Assembly (NCBI GenBank): GCA_037389465.1
Contig: JAZARR010000089.1
Span: forward strand, 744,001-808,000
Reading direction: 5' to 3'
Source: Baylisascaris procyonis
Lineage: Eukaryota > Nematoda > Chromadorea > Rhabditida > Ascarididae
Length of the DNA stretch: 64,000 nucleotides
A program made the translations under genes and the position numbers. The notes under the pieces are model-generated. The model searched no databases. It was not told the DNA's origin and worked only from the letters and a program-made list of their open reading frames with translations. Below are positions 21,147-36,300 of the stretch, in pieces. Numbering within the stretch: position 1 is the first letter of the stretch; each line of letters starts with the position of its first letter.

Positions 21147-24047
21147 TATGCATAAAAGTAACGATTATACAGATTTTAGCAGTAGTTCACATTCGAGAAA
21201 CATTTTGCTATGAGTTAGGCATAGTTCTATGCAAATTTTTTGGAATTTTCCATCGAAACCCACAAAGAAGTGCCAATCATAAGGAAAACCAGGAATTAGT
21301 TTGCATATGAAATTGTGTTCATCACGATTATCATAAACAAAACTTTACAGTTCATCCCTATTCTATAGGCCCTCCATCTTGATGGATATCTGGATGGATG
21401 TGATTGGTTGACGTCAGCATAAAACACAAGGGAATGTTTGAAAAGGTTGTGAATGCTCAATGCATCGAAAGTAGTGCGAAATTAAGCTCTAATAAAGTCT
21501 GATTGGAAAGCATACATTCCAGATGTTTTCATATACAATAGCGAATCGCTGTTATTTCTCACCTAAAAAACTTGAACAAATTAAAGACATACGGTAAGAA
21601 ATTTTTGATACGCTTGAAATAATCTAAAACGTTGTGGGAATAAATGAACATGCAAATAGGAAAAGAGATAATAATTAAGTCTTGATAATAATAAGCAATG
21701 CGTTTAAAAGGAATTTAAAGCAGATGGAAAATGGAATCAATTTTTAAAGCAATTTTTACTGCTTTACTGCTTACTACTTTGCTCGTTTAGAAGTAAAAAA
21801 AGTTTAAAAAATATAGGTGACGTTTCCTATTTTAGTTGAGAATTATCGAGTAGATCATTTATTTGCATGGATGATATAGCCTAACAATATCACACTTTTA
21901 TGAAATAAATCAAAAATTGAGATGTTGTATGAACGCACCCCTCTTAAATCGAATAGCTAAAAGGTAAACGACGAAGAGTGAATCATTAAATAAACTTTCT
22001 CTAGTATTCTCTTTGGTCCGTTACTTATAATATCGATTTGTCATCGCCTTTGAGATCCACAACAATAAAAATTTCTTTCAAACATTCAGTTGAAGATTTT
22101 CTCAATCCTACCGTTTCTAATTGAAATATTTCGTTAATTTTCCTAAAATATGGCAAATTGAGCGAATTTATGGAAGCTTATTTTTACTTTAGAGTTGGAG
22201 TTTCATTCACACAACATTGATATTATTAAATTGTCTTCTTAAGACGAATAATTTTTTATATAACAAATGAAAGAAATGATCTACATTTCAAACGGATCTA
22301 ATAGTCGCCTAAAAGGCTCACCTTTCTGAATTATCCACTCCTTCCTTCTCCGCTCCCTTCCCCCGCCCTATCAAACCTATCCAGGTAGCACCGACTTAGG
22401 TAGGTGCTCAAGCAAATAGTATATAAAGCACGCCAATTAGATTCTACTACCTCGAAGTACATGAGGTTGTTTACTCACCTATAGAGCTAATGAGTAATTC
22501 ATATCATTGTTTAGTTGTTTTGAGCGTTTTAGCTTATTCGTTCGATAGAAATGAACGTAAACATGCTAAGAGTTGAATTTGTAGTATGCAACTTTCGCAC
22601 TTCTATCTTATATGCATAATAATATATACCTTCTATTGTTTTATTCAATTCATGCATCAAAGTGCATTCCAAATTATAAATGTCACTTTCGTAAAAATAT
22701 CCTCTAAGCGGAAAAGAATTGAAATTAAATAAGACTGAATGAAATTTAAAAAAAAAGTAAGCAAAAATACAGACTGAAATATTTGAATATCCATAGTAAA
22801 TGCATATTGCTTTAAGAATAGAATGATTTTCTCCTACCTATTATCACAAATTTTATGTTTTATCATATGATAACGTTCGTAATTACCTCCTTAAAAATAT
22901 ATACACAAGGATAGGTGCTTGTTAAAGGAATTTTTCTTTTATTTGAAGAAGATCATATTGCTGATCAATCTATAGCACTGAAATGAAGTGGGGAAAAAAA
23001 AAGAAAAGCTAAGTGAAACATAAGTATAAATAAGCATATCTAAGTTGTGCATCTCATAAATTCAACGTCAGATTTAAATAAGAAATTAAAGACTGTAATC
23101 ACAAATATATAAATATTTCGAGAGAAAAAAAGTCGTGAGACATTCTATCAGCTTATTGGTCACTTTCGCTATGAAAACTGAACATATCGTTGGTCATTTT
23201 TGAAGTACTTAAGCAAAATTTTCAAACTATATAGTTCTAAAGTAGAAACATCATCTCACTTTATTTATTGAATTAATCAAAAAAAAAACATTAAAAAGGA
23301 AAATAAATCTATGGAGTAAATAACTGCAGCTGCAATTGATAAATTATTATAAAATAAGTCACTTAGAAATGACCAATTTATTGAAATATTTTCATATGAT
23401 TTTCATATGTAATATTAGAGAAATTTTAAAAAAATGAAAAATCACTCTTAAATTCAGTTCAAAATTAATAAAGTTCAAAATTAATAAAGAAAAAGGAAAC
23501 ATTTTACGTTTTCATTCGAAATATGAAAGTACAAAAATTCATATTAGTGGATCGTTACAATTTCACATAGTCCATTGAAATATATTAGAGTATTTATAAA
23601 GGAGGTGAATTCGTCAAAAACTTTGATGTGAAGCATCGAAAAATGAAACCAAATTGTAGTATAGTTGGAGTTAGGTAATGAAGCAATTTTTTCCGTCTGT
23701 TAAAAGCGAGCGTTACCTGTTGCTATGGCATCGAATGTTGTCTATTAATTTCTCTTTAGCCATTTATTAACTAGACAAATACTTTATTGTAGTCGAAAAA
23801 AAAATCGATTTTTTTTTCTCAAACATTTTTTTCTTAGATTCAAATCATCACGGTAGCTAGAATATTTATGAAATGCGCGCTTGGCATAACCCTAAAAATT
23901 AACCATTGAGTTAATCTTAAATCTTTGGCTCTTCCACTACCATAATGTTGTACAATTGATAAGTTGCATACATCATTGACAAATTTAAAATCACCAGTTT
24001 ATTTTCGAGACTTCATCGGTCATCGTTATATAAATATGATTCTAATA

Positions 24048-24107
<60 letters not shown>
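24048..24107. repeat. (TA)n microsatellite
   Basis: About 58 bp of TA dinucleotide, some 290 bp beyond the stop codon of the kinase gene. Confidence 0.95.
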
Positions 24108-24109
<2 letters not shown>

Positions 24110-24396
24110 ACATTTAAGCGATTCTATTCAAAATGAACATTTAAATGATTATGTAGGAGATCAAAAAATAACACCTATTCATAAGAGCACTATGCAATAA
24201 TAGAGAAAAGCGAAAAGCAATAATTCAAAAAAACATCAAAAATATTACGATTAGAGGAACAAAAAAATGAAAATAAAAACAATGCATCTATGGATGTATG
24301 CAATTATATGCAACGAAAAAAATATTTAAATTATAAAAAATTATTTAAATTGAAAATTTTTCTAAATTGTTGAATTAGATGTGCAATATTTGCGGC

Positions 24397-27300
24397 TTAT
24401 GTGTTTGATGTCGATGACTGTTGCGCTTTACTAATAGCTTCATTGACCGCTCGTGTAGCTTGTGAGACATAACCATTTCTATCTACTCGTTGACGAAGTT
24501 CATCGACAGTTTTCGAAGAGGATTGCATTGACGATGCGGTAGATTGCGATTGCAAATTTGCCAACACTACAATAAATTTTTCATCGAATATTAGCATCAC
24601 GTTCGAGCGCTTGTTTCTATGGGAACGCATTGAACGGTAAGCATTATTGCTACTATTCACTGAAATGCATATCGAAGATCAACACATCTACACTACGTAG
24701 CGAATGAGTTTGTTGCGAATTCGAACCAGGATTGTGAAAGTTTTCGATAGACGCTTTAACCGATTGAACTATTTCAAGTTACCATTCACCTATACATCAG
24801 GGTGAATCTGCTTTCTTATGCAACATTTAGATGCCTGAAAAATTCCATTTTCACGAACCCAATCTCATTCATATGTGCCGTTCCCAAATTACGGTATTTG
24901 ATAAGCGTTTTGAGATATCATTGTGTCTATGCTGTAAGTAGATGAATACGTGTGCTGCGTTAATCTCTCTATTCGGTACACTGTCTTCAAAAAGACTTAG
25001 TGACAGCCTTTTAAAAAGTGCCTAAAAATTCCCATTCGTTTTGCACAGATGTTTTAGCATTTTACAAAAACGTTGTATCGAAATAACGAATCCTCTATGA
25101 TCGGATTTAATTTTAAGTTAAAATTCTACAGCTTAAATCGCTCGCTGAAAATATATTCGGCTGCTGCATTTGCATTTGGCGTAGTAGAGAAAATAATTTA
25201 AAATTTGCAATTGTTTCATCGAAGCCTTTAAGAAACTAAATCATTGCAATATTTGGATGCGATTTTTGCAAAATTGAAGACGATTGCACATTAAATTCAC
25301 AAGTGACAATCAAATGTTTGAAATGATTTCGAAAAAAGTCTACAATATGAAAAAATTACAGTTTTCACATTCATATCTCAACTATGCAACACCATTCATC
25401 GTATAATCTCCTTAATCGTTATCACTTTTATCCTCTTGTGCATGCTTATTTCAATTTCCTCACTTAATAGTACGTTGAGGTTGTTCTTAACTGTGCTCTA
25501 AGCCAATTTTTGCATATTTGGAAAGATTTCGTTCGGGGTTCATCGGATTCATGACTTGATAGCTAAATAAATTTGCATATATATTACTTACTTGTCGAAA
25601 ATTTTCCGCAGATCCTCGCTAATGTTGACTATAAACAAGCAAATCTCTATATAATCCCAGCTAGTAAGTTGATCAGTGAAAATTTTATAATTAGTAAAAA
25701 TAATTAAAAACGATATACGGTAATGGTTAAAGCGCATAACAAAGTATACAATTCATTTGTTCATTTCATCATATCTCTTTCGGGAAAAGATATTCCCGAG
25801 GAATAAATGAAGAAAACAAAAACCAACCGTTAGGCGCATTTTTACTTTCCCAATGGCTTTTGAGCGCCGAAACCGATGATGGTGAAGTGGTACTGTCTCT
25901 ATTAATAGCCATCAAAGAACTTTCAGGATCGTTATTTGGCGAAGCAAATTTCTCAATATTCGGCAAAATATCAGCAAAATCAGGACGAGAATCTGGATCA
26001 TGTTGCCATGCTGATGTAATTGTATTAATTACATGAGCAGGAAATTGCACAGTTGGATGCGGTGGTAGAGGAGGTCTTGCTGCAATGAAAAAAAAAATAT
26101 TGTAAATCATTGCAACTGTGCAAATTTGGCATTAATTTGAATGAAACATTCAACGAATAATGCACATTTATTTGCATTCAACTTTACAATAAACAAATTA
26201 CGAAGGTTTCGCATTAATGCAGGTGCAACGAATAAGGATAGTTTTTTAATGGGAGCGTCAAGGTTATCGCATTTCTTTGTTCGTTAATCGGCTCGCAACC
26301 GCATTCACTACTTTCTAAAGAAAAAACGTCTTTATTTCTATATTTTTTGGCCTACCGCTAGCACAAAAATCACATCTGCGAGAGGCTGGATCCACCTCTA
26401 GCACCTCTAAAAAGAGAAATTTTCGAAGAAATTTTCACCTCATCAGCGAAAATATTCCTTGAGAAGATTTTCAGTAAAAAAATTACCAACTCTTTGAACT
26501 TATCTATGCGATAATCTAAACAATGAATGAATCATCAAACATCGAGAAATTATGACATCATAGCTAAATATTCAGGCTGTGAAATGTTAGATTTTTTAAC
26601 AGACCACTGCAATCTATGAAAATCTATCTCGCAACAAAACATTTACTTAATGTTTGCAATACTCTTTGCATACTCAAATGTCGCATTGCAAATTGCAATT
26701 GCAAATGAAAGATTGCAAAGAAGAGTACGGTTTAACTATTATTAGCCGATAGCTTAGCTCTACCTGATATTATAAGAAATCAACTTTTCTAACATGCTAT
26801 TCATTTCTTTACCGCTCGATTCTTTCGCCCTCATTATTATGGTCTCATTCATTTCACCCACTAACCTCTTACGACAAGGCCAACTTCAACCTGACTAGGA
26901 CCTTCGACACAATGGTATATATACAGCATAGCCAGGTATGAAGTAGTGTATATGTAAAATGAAGTGCTATATGCATAATACCCCTATATGAAATGAAGTC
27001 AGTTCTACTTCGATTATTCATACATATCAATAATGCGATTTTATGAGGAAAAATTGAAAAAAAAAGATGATTAAGAATTACCTCGTTTATAAGCCATCTC
27101 AGCGGCCGCCGCTGCCGGTTTAAGATGGGCGAAAGGAAGCTCTGCGGCATGTATTTCCCAAACGCATAGGGCATAACTGAATACATCGGCTTTACGATCG
27201 TATCTTCCACATTGTGTAAAAACTTCAGGAGCCATCCAACGTAGATTCTTCAAAAAAAAAGACTCACTTCTGGATGTTGTTAGCTGGCGATATCACTTAA

Positions 27301-30300
27301 AAAAACTTAGCAGTTCTCACTCAAAAAATATGGATGAAATTCCACAAATATGATCGGTTGAAGGGGTGTGAAATTGGGGACCGTTGGGGAGAGGGAGGGG
27401 ACGCATCTTCCTTGATTTTTATGCGTTTTTAGTTTGAGATTCTTAATTTTGACGTTGCAATTTGTTCCCAACTACTTTGCCATTCGTTCATATGGATGTC
27501 TCTATTCTTTGCCCGATTGCTTATTTTACAGCAAAAAACAACGAATGAAGTGAATAAATTAGAACGAGTCAGAGATCATTAAATTCATCAAAAAAGCACG
27601 CTTACAGTCTTGAGTATGGCTATTTTTCACATGAAACAATTTCAGCTAAATAACTAATTCTTCTACTGGCTATGCTTTTGAAAGTAAAATCAATCCTTGA
27701 ACAATAAAGAACAAATTTTGTGGCAATTAAAGAACAAACTATAAACAATCTATAATAATCCTTTAATATTTGCATGTATCTTATAGAAACAAGCTATAAA
27801 CAATAATACTTATATTACAAAACGATTATACATTCAAATCGCTTCCATATTAAATGCAACATATCAATTTAAAAACAAAAATAAAGGTATAAAAAACAAA
27901 GATTGTCAAGTAAATATGAGGGAATTACCCCAGGTTGTTTAGTCATATTATCGTTGTCTCGTTGTGCCATAAAACGAGATTCACCAAAATCTGCTACAAC
28001 AGCACGACCATTCTCGTGCAGTAGAATGTTATGTGAATTGAGATCTCTATGAATAACAGGTCGTTCGGCTAATTCATGCAAATATCGCATTCCACGTGCC
28101 ACATCAATACCAATATTAAGTCGTAACGCCATTTCAAGCACTCTAAATGTTTGATATCAAAAATTTAGGAATCGTAAAATTAACGGGAATTTAATGAATA
28201 CAGATGGACAAGTTGCCGAACTGTGAATACTGTAATTCGAATGTTATCGAGCGCCACCGTAAGCATAGTTAAGAAATTTAAAGCATTCCTATGATGTTTA
28301 TGATTCCCAAAGTAGAGTAATATTATTAGTTACGAAGTTATCACTATAGCAACAGTAAGAAATCTAGTAATTTTATTTTTTATAGATTATTTAATATTAA
28401 TACGAAAGTTTGATAATTTTCATAAGTAAAACTTTATGTACCTTTTCTTATGGGCAATTCTTATTGAATATTTGAATATTTAAAATCATCGATGGCATTG
28501 ATCAATTAATAAACATCTGATCAATCGATAAAGAATATGATCAATCGATAAGTAAAATCAATTCATACCGTTTTTGCTCATGAAGAAGTGAAAAAAGAGA
28601 TCCATTCGAAACAAATTCAGTGATTATTGCAAATTGCTGAAAGCAAAGAAAAAAAAACTCACTAACCGAGAGTTAACTCAAACTTATCTTAACACAATAA
28701 TGCTTAATTTTGTTATATTTGTGCACTATAACAAAACATTTAAATTATTTTAAATCCACTTTTATATATAATACAATTGTTATAATACTAAGCAAAAAAT
28801 TATTATATCGTTATTTTATCGCTATCAATTTTATTAACGTTAGTAATAGATTAATAAAGTATCATTTAAGGAATATATATCAAATCTTAAGTTGGAAAAA
28901 TTAATTGTGAGAAATGAATTGTATTATTTGTTAATTAATAGATACTCTATAAGCGCACACAGTTTGAAATTGTGCTCAAATTGTATTGCGCCATATGTAG
29001 CTAATTAACATCTGAACATAGATTTATACTGATCGCTTTTCATGTATATACTAATAAGGCTCGTTGATTACAACATTCGAATATGTCGCAATAAATTGCC
29101 GGCAGAACATAAGTGATTATATCTAAGGATCAAAAATATGTAAGCATCGGCACTACGGATAGTTAATATAGAAATAGGTGCAGCTGTCTAAAACTATAGC
29201 AAAGCGGACCGTCATGTCTCACTTTGGTTATAAGGAGGGGGAGAGGGAGGAAAGGGAGGAGAGGGAGACAAATTTCTTTCAAGAGAAAGGCATTTATAAG
29301 AATAAGCGGTGAAAGAGAAGCTCTCAACAATGTTGGAAATACCGTAGAAATAAATGCTAACAGATATATGTTAGTTCTCATTTTTGACTTCAGAAAATCC
29401 TCCCCTTTCCTTTCTCTCTCACAACTCAACATCACATTTAAAATGAAATCTTTAAAGCGATGAATCATTTTCATTAATGCAATAAGTTAATAAAAATATA
29501 TAATAAATTTTAAAATACATACACTAGGATCGTCAAGACATGCACCAACTAAAGAAATAACATTAGGATGCTGTAATTTGCATAAAATTGATACTTCACG
29601 ACAGAACATATCAACTTCACTTTTTGCACCATAAGCAACTGCTCGATACCTGAAAAAAAATTCATTGTTGATAGCGAATTCTTAACTCTCTAAAAATTTC
29701 TACTTTATATGTTTATATAGATTCGAATTTCATATTCATATTTATCAAAATTTCATTAATATTTTCATTGAAAATTTGCTCATTTAAATATTCGACATAA
29801 ATTTGATAATGAAATAAATTTTCTTATATCGTTTAAGAATGCTTTTGTTAGCGGGTGAATTAATATAAAATGAAATGCAAATATTGATAAAGCAATTATT
29901 TTACCTTTTAATAGCAACTGTTTTACCACGATATGTCCCTTTGTAAACTTTACCGAATGAACCACTGCCAACAGCCTCCTGAAGTGGAGAACGATTTACT
30001 TTCAAATTCCATATATCTGTATGACAGATAAGTAAACGACATTTCATTTGTGTGTATTGATGAAGTGTGGAAAATGGGAAAGCTTTATTTTAAAAGATGC
30101 AGCATAGAAAAATTTCGGAATGTGTAAGTAAACATTTGGGACGTAGCCTCAAAGCGGATTTATGTTTTTTTGGCGAGGAGAGGGGGAGGTGGCGAGAGAG
30201 AGGGGAGGGAAAATTATCGATATATGAGGCCAAAAATCATAATGCCCATTGCTGATGCATCAACAATGACCCAATTGATTTCAATAATAAATAGAAGCAA

Positions 30301-33300
30301 TTTTTCTAAAAGACTAATAGATTTGAGGAGAAGATCATCGATGAGTGGAGAAAAAATAAACCTGAAAATCAACATCAGTTAATGAGAGATGAAATGAATT
30401 TGCAAGAGAGGCACGTAATTGAAGAATTTCCGCTTTCTCTTTTGTCATTGAGCGTAATCGTCCAAGTGGACTTGGTAGTGGTGTATAACTGCTATCACCA
30501 GAACTGAAATACATCTGTCTTACTATAAGAAAATAAATGAGAGATGGACAATTTCAATAAATTCTTTGAAGGAGTTTCCCAACTACATAGAATTTCAATA
30601 GAAACTTATTATCATATCACTTGATACGATTTTAAAAAAATATTCGTTAAAAATTTCTTTCAATAACAACTATAAAGCAATGCAATAGTTAAATTTTTCA
30701 ATTTCATATTATTAGTAAGGAACTCTTTAGCATATAACTTTTTGCGTTCAATCTAACGAAATAGATAGGAAAATATTTGTAAAAATTTTTAAAAGAAATT
30801 AAACTCCATTAGAACAGGAAATATAAATATTATAACATTCAATAAAACTAATGTTAATTGTGGAGTTGTTATTGTTGACCTTTTGAACTTTCAATTCAGC
30901 TGTTCTATGGCTTATAATCAATCTTTTTTAAGCACTTGAAAAAACGGATTCTCATTTACCATATATAATAGGAGCCTGATGTCAGCCTTTCTACCATAGG
31001 AGGTTGACGTCAAGTTTTCTAACTATATGTTAATATTCTAGCATGGGAAATACTGATATCATATATCAGATGCCCAAACAGTTAAATATTTATTTGTCAA
31101 ATAAAAGCCGATAAAAATGCAAATGCAATATGTCTGATTCACCTATATTCAGAGCATACATCCGAATCGGGACGTTTATTGGCATAATGCTTGAGGAGTG
31201 CGACTATTTGGTCATGACCTTTCTCATAGGCCCATATCACAGGCGTTTGCTGTTGATCATCGCATAAACTTAGCGTTGAGGATATCGAAGAATCACCTAC
31301 AGAACCGGCCGATTCGGGACGTGACAAAGCAAACATCGTATGTGCGATTGTTGATGTCACGGGAAAAGCACCTGTAATTTATGCAAATTAAGCAAATAGG
31401 CATAAAAAGCAGGTGCATAATATGGAGATTACGCTATCTTAGATAACGTCGAATAAAGCTATGAATTTATTGATGATATAGCAACTAAGAGCTCAAAAAC
31501 TTGAATATCCACACCTCAGAACATAGAGGTCACGATCTGATGTCTTAGAAATCAAGGATTCAACAAGAATCTAGGGGAAAAAATATTATTGCCCACTAAT
31601 CTTTTCTTTTAAGCGGCCTTCAAGAAGATTGATTATAGATATCATCATAGATCCCATTAATAATCCTCATGAAGGCATTAATTTATTGCAAAGTTTGATA
31701 GCTTGCCGGAAGATGCGCCAGTTGGCGAGAGAGGATAATCGACAGCTCTTGCAGTGAGTGATTGATCGGCTCCACTATCCAGTAAAAATTGCACAAATCT
31801 CAAATGTCCATGATAGCATGCACTGTGCAACGCTGCAAAGCGAACGTCAACGATTAAAAAAAAAAAAAAAAAAAACAACACACACACACACACATTTTAA
31901 AAACGCTTACAATTAAATGGAAAGAAACACTTACAAAAATATTTTTGAAACACAAAAAATTTTATGCGTAAAAAAACCAAAGAAACTTTTTTGCCGGATG
32001 TTAAAGGTAATAAAAATCAGCCAAAAAATAAGATAAATAGCAAACGCATAGAAATGATTGTATAATAAAGGAAATCACCTTCGAGTATCTTTAACTTCTG
32101 AATATTCACTATCACTGCGAAAATTTCCCCAAATGAATTCAAGAGATACTGTAAAAACAAGAGTACTTCTTTCGCAACTTTGCATACGAATTTTGCAAAT
32201 TGTTTTGCAGCAAACTTTGCAAACTTTGCAAACTGATTGCTTTTGAAGGAAAACTACTTCTTTTATTATGATGAATCACGTTATGGTTGCGCGCTTATTT
32301 GCTAACCTCCATTTGAGAGAAGTCATCAATGAGTACCTGTATGTCCATCCTGACCTTGGTAGTTCGCATCCACTCCTGGCTGCTTCAGTAGAAAAGCTAC
32401 CAATTCCAGATTGCGTCCACTCGTACATGCGGCATGCAATGGAGTCTCAGAGAAAACGTTCTCCTATAGACGATCTATTGCATTCGCAAATTTAAATAAA
32501 TTTAAATTAAAAAAAAAAGAAACAACCTTAAACAACTTTGCGCTCAAATAGAGCAGTAAAGATGATAATCCATCACATGATCATTGCTTTTTATCTTTGC
32601 TAATCTTCCTGTTTTTTCATCAATAGTCGAAAAAAGTTGCAAGAAATAGAAATAAGATTGCAAGAAATTTTTGCAAAATTTTTTCTCCTCACTGCACGAT
32701 ATAAGACAATAATATTGTGCAAAGAAAAAGGATTTCATTATTAAGTTTTAAAATGAATCATCATACCATATTTAGCGTATTCGATCCGGCAATTGCAATC
32801 AACCTTTTGGCAGCCTCAAGTCGTCCAGCATAACAAGCTGCATGTAATGGTGTGTCTCCGTAAACGTTCGTTTTTAGCGCTAGCTGAAATTTACATATTA
32901 AGGTGGTCTGAAATGAAAGAGATTCTAGTCCAGAACATATACGCAATGACAATCTAAAGATCTGGAATGGCAGTGTCTAGTATCACATCGCATCGAAAAT
33001 AGAGAGGACGAGATTTCCATGAGAATTCGAGAATAACTATAACGCAGCTATGAGAATTTACTCGCATCTTAACCACGTAAGCAATAAAATATATTCGATC
33101 ATAGCTTATTTCTTTCGTAATTCTATTCATTCGTCACGTGTCCATCAACGTTAAAAACCTTTAACGTTAGCTAAAAAAATTTGCATAAGGTAGGCAGATC
33201 AAGACAACCGAATGGCATAGGATATATATTATATGTATTTGACTCGAAAAAGGGAAGTGTGAAATATTTCGTGTCTAGAAACAGTATGAAATATCCTTAT

Positions 33301-36300
33301 AATAGCGCCGAAGAAATTTGTCGATTTGTTGAGTTTCAGTAAGGTTGTTTAAAATGCAAAATATAAATAATGCTTTCATTAGTGATAAACCTCTTGATGT
33401 CCAGCTCCAATTTTAAGTAATAGTAGATCGATGATTCCAACGTGACCGGTCTTAGCCGCAAAATGTAGTGATGTATTACCCTCATCGTCGGCTAATGTAG
33501 CTGAAAAATATTACCGTGCCATTATTACTTTTCCCAATACTCTAGCATCCGAAATAGTGATATAATGAAGCATTTATAATGAAGCACTTCCACTTGTGCA
33601 GACCACTTATACGGAGCTCCCCTCCTCCCTCCCCAGCCTAATTCTCCTTGCCCATTCCCCTCCTTTTTCCTCTCAAATGTTGTCCGCTAGCGAAAGATTG
33701 GCGTTGAAGAGGATATTTTCAAAAAAGAATTTTACGATCAGCGCCAGCTTCCAGAAGTGCCGAAACGATGCCAACATGTCCCTTGCTACTTGCCAAGTGT
33801 AATGGTCGATCACGAACTCCACCACTATAGTTCGGATCAGCTCCTCGTCGTAATAATAATCGTACCACCTAAATATCAAATTTATGGCAATATAAGACAA
33901 ATAATTGTTAAATATACTGTTAACGGATAACAGGGAATATAAATTCATCAATGCTTTCGTTAATAATTTTAATCAATGACAGACAACGTTAGCATCCGAT
34001 TCAACTTAAGCTAATCACTTAACGGGCGATTGAAAGGTAACAAAAAATGTTTCCTGACTTAAATCCATTATTTGCGTATAATTTATCAATTTCACTATAG
34101 AACTCTTAAGATGCACAAAGCAAAAGCCGCAATAATGTACGAATTATACAGCCTAAGCATACATGTAGGAAGCTTTAGGCAAGCGATAAGAAAATGCATT
34201 CTCATAAGAAAGCTGTTCGTTTATTTTATCTGTTGAAGCATTTTAAAAATATAACACATTCTGCTATTACAAATAGCATGCATTACGGCCATTTAGCGCA
34301 AATATCATTCTTCAAAATATTCCTATATTGATTCTGTGCTATAAATATGACTTGACATTCTTTTTTTCAAGGTAAAAAAAAGAAGATGGCATATGGCTAA
34401 TCGCATCAGATCAACGTCTTCGATGCGAGAAAAAACTATAGTGCGAATGGAATCGACGATTGATGCAATAAAAAAAAAATTCTGTTGCTTCTAGGGCGAT
34501 CATTAACCACTGCGTACGCTATTGATTGATGAGAGCATTTTTTCTGAGATAGAAAAATGGCAAAAATCTTGAGAAGTAAACACTTGCTATAATGAAGTGT
34601 ATAAATTTTTCATTTAAAGGTAGCCCCCTTCTATAGTAATTATTCATTGAAGTTCTGCAGCAATTTTCTCTAAATTCCCTTCCAATCTCCCCATCTCCCC
34701 GTTCCCCACCCTTCATTCACTCAAATATACAGCATGATACTCTTGTTTCAAAATATCCATTTTATTATTAACAAATAGAAAAATGACGATAGTATTTTCT
34801 GTTTAAGTGAAGAGGAACCTTTTCATGAGCAAAATAGGTGGCACAATGGAGAGCGGTAAAATTGACGAAATCATATGCATGTAAAATTGCACCAGCACCA
34901 ATAAGTCGTTCAACAAGTTCTATATTGGCACACATCGCTGCTAAGTTGAGTGGAGGTAATTCACTACGACCAGCAAGATTTGCATCAGCTCCAGCTAAGA
35001 GTAGACTTTCAGCTGTTGCTACCTCAGACTGAAACGATATTTAATTAATAATAACCTATAATACTTACTATTTCACTAATTTGCTAAGACAGAAAAGTAT
35101 ATGAACTTGTAAAATATTCATCAAATAAGGTAGTAAGAAATAGTAAAATGCATCCTCATCCACATAGTGAATTTCGAAGTTAAGCAATGCAATTATATTT
35201 TCAGCAATTGCAAACTAGATGAATGTATCTAGATTTTCATAGTCAACTTTTCTCACAATGAAATCCGTTCTTTTTTTTGCCAGTTGCCTTAACACCTCAG
35301 CACTCAATGCAAGGGAAAATAAAATGGAAAATTAATTTGAGAGCGTCTAATATCTGAGAGGATTTATCGTGAGAGGCATTCAAAGATCACCTTCTCTCCT
35401 ATACTTCATCGTCCAGATCTTTTCGCTAAAACATTTTTCAAACTTTTTCCTTGAAAAATTGTCAAAGAATTTTTCCATCAAAATGCTCTAAGTGGGCCAT
35501 TTCCATCAGTTTCAGTTCGGACTGCTTAAACCTCATGATATCAACTTTGTTTCCGGTGATTTTTGCTTAAGAATGATGTTACAAAATGAAAATTTTTTTC
35601 TGTCATTTCGAGCTAATGCATCTAACTGCTAAGAAATAACTACGGTTAAGGTGTAGCAGTTATATTAGTACTGTGATTTTCTATACCGTACCACTATCTA
35701 TTACAGTATGAAACACTAGAAAAACAGGCCATTATGAAACAAGAATATTCACCTTATAAATGCAAATATGGAGAGCCGAGAATCCATTTTTGGTGATATG
35801 ATTAAGTAGTGCACGTCTTTTTGCATCATCATCACCACATTTATTCAAAAGTATTGCCACTTTGCCAGGTTGCTGAATGTTTTGATACTTAGAGAAATCC
35901 TTACATTTTCTAGTTCAGCTCGATAGCAATTCTCACAGTATTCATCCATATCTATCTTATAGCTGAGTTGAATTACAAAGATATTTCTATGAATAATATG
36001 ACATGAAGGTATTGCGGCTAATAAAAAAAAAAACTATTATTGATGGGAATTATTGAAATTGTTGAATAAAGAATCACTTTTGAAATTCATTATATAAGGA
36101 TCGCTAACGTGGTGGGCGGAAGGAGTTGGGAAATAGAGGTGATGGAGGGACTGGCGGTGGGGAGATGAAGAATATATCTGGTTTCTTGTATCATTATTTT
36201 CAAACATAATGAAAAAAACTGGGTGAATAGTCAATAGTGATGCATATTTCTGCTTTTTCTAGAATAAAACATTACAAATATTACATTCTAAACTCGCTAG

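Larger units (their letters stand above)
16797..24396. other. Long intergenic stretch, no gene found
   Basis: About 7.6 kb between the tetraspanin upstream region and the 3' end of the ankyrin-repeat kinase. It holds a (TG)n tract, a short (ATTT)n tract, a (TA)n tract and a GC-richer repeat-like block at 19.05-19.45 kb, listed separately. I looked for exons on both strands and found none with splice sites and family similarity. Confidence 0.55.

Noticed and set aside
35905..35949. Possible start exon [15 protein letters not shown] before the third ankyrin-region exon of the kinase
   Set aside because: It would need an intron of only 32 bp. The exons at 37313-37199, 38241-38133 and 39528-39483 fit in phase and match the TNNI3K N terminus.
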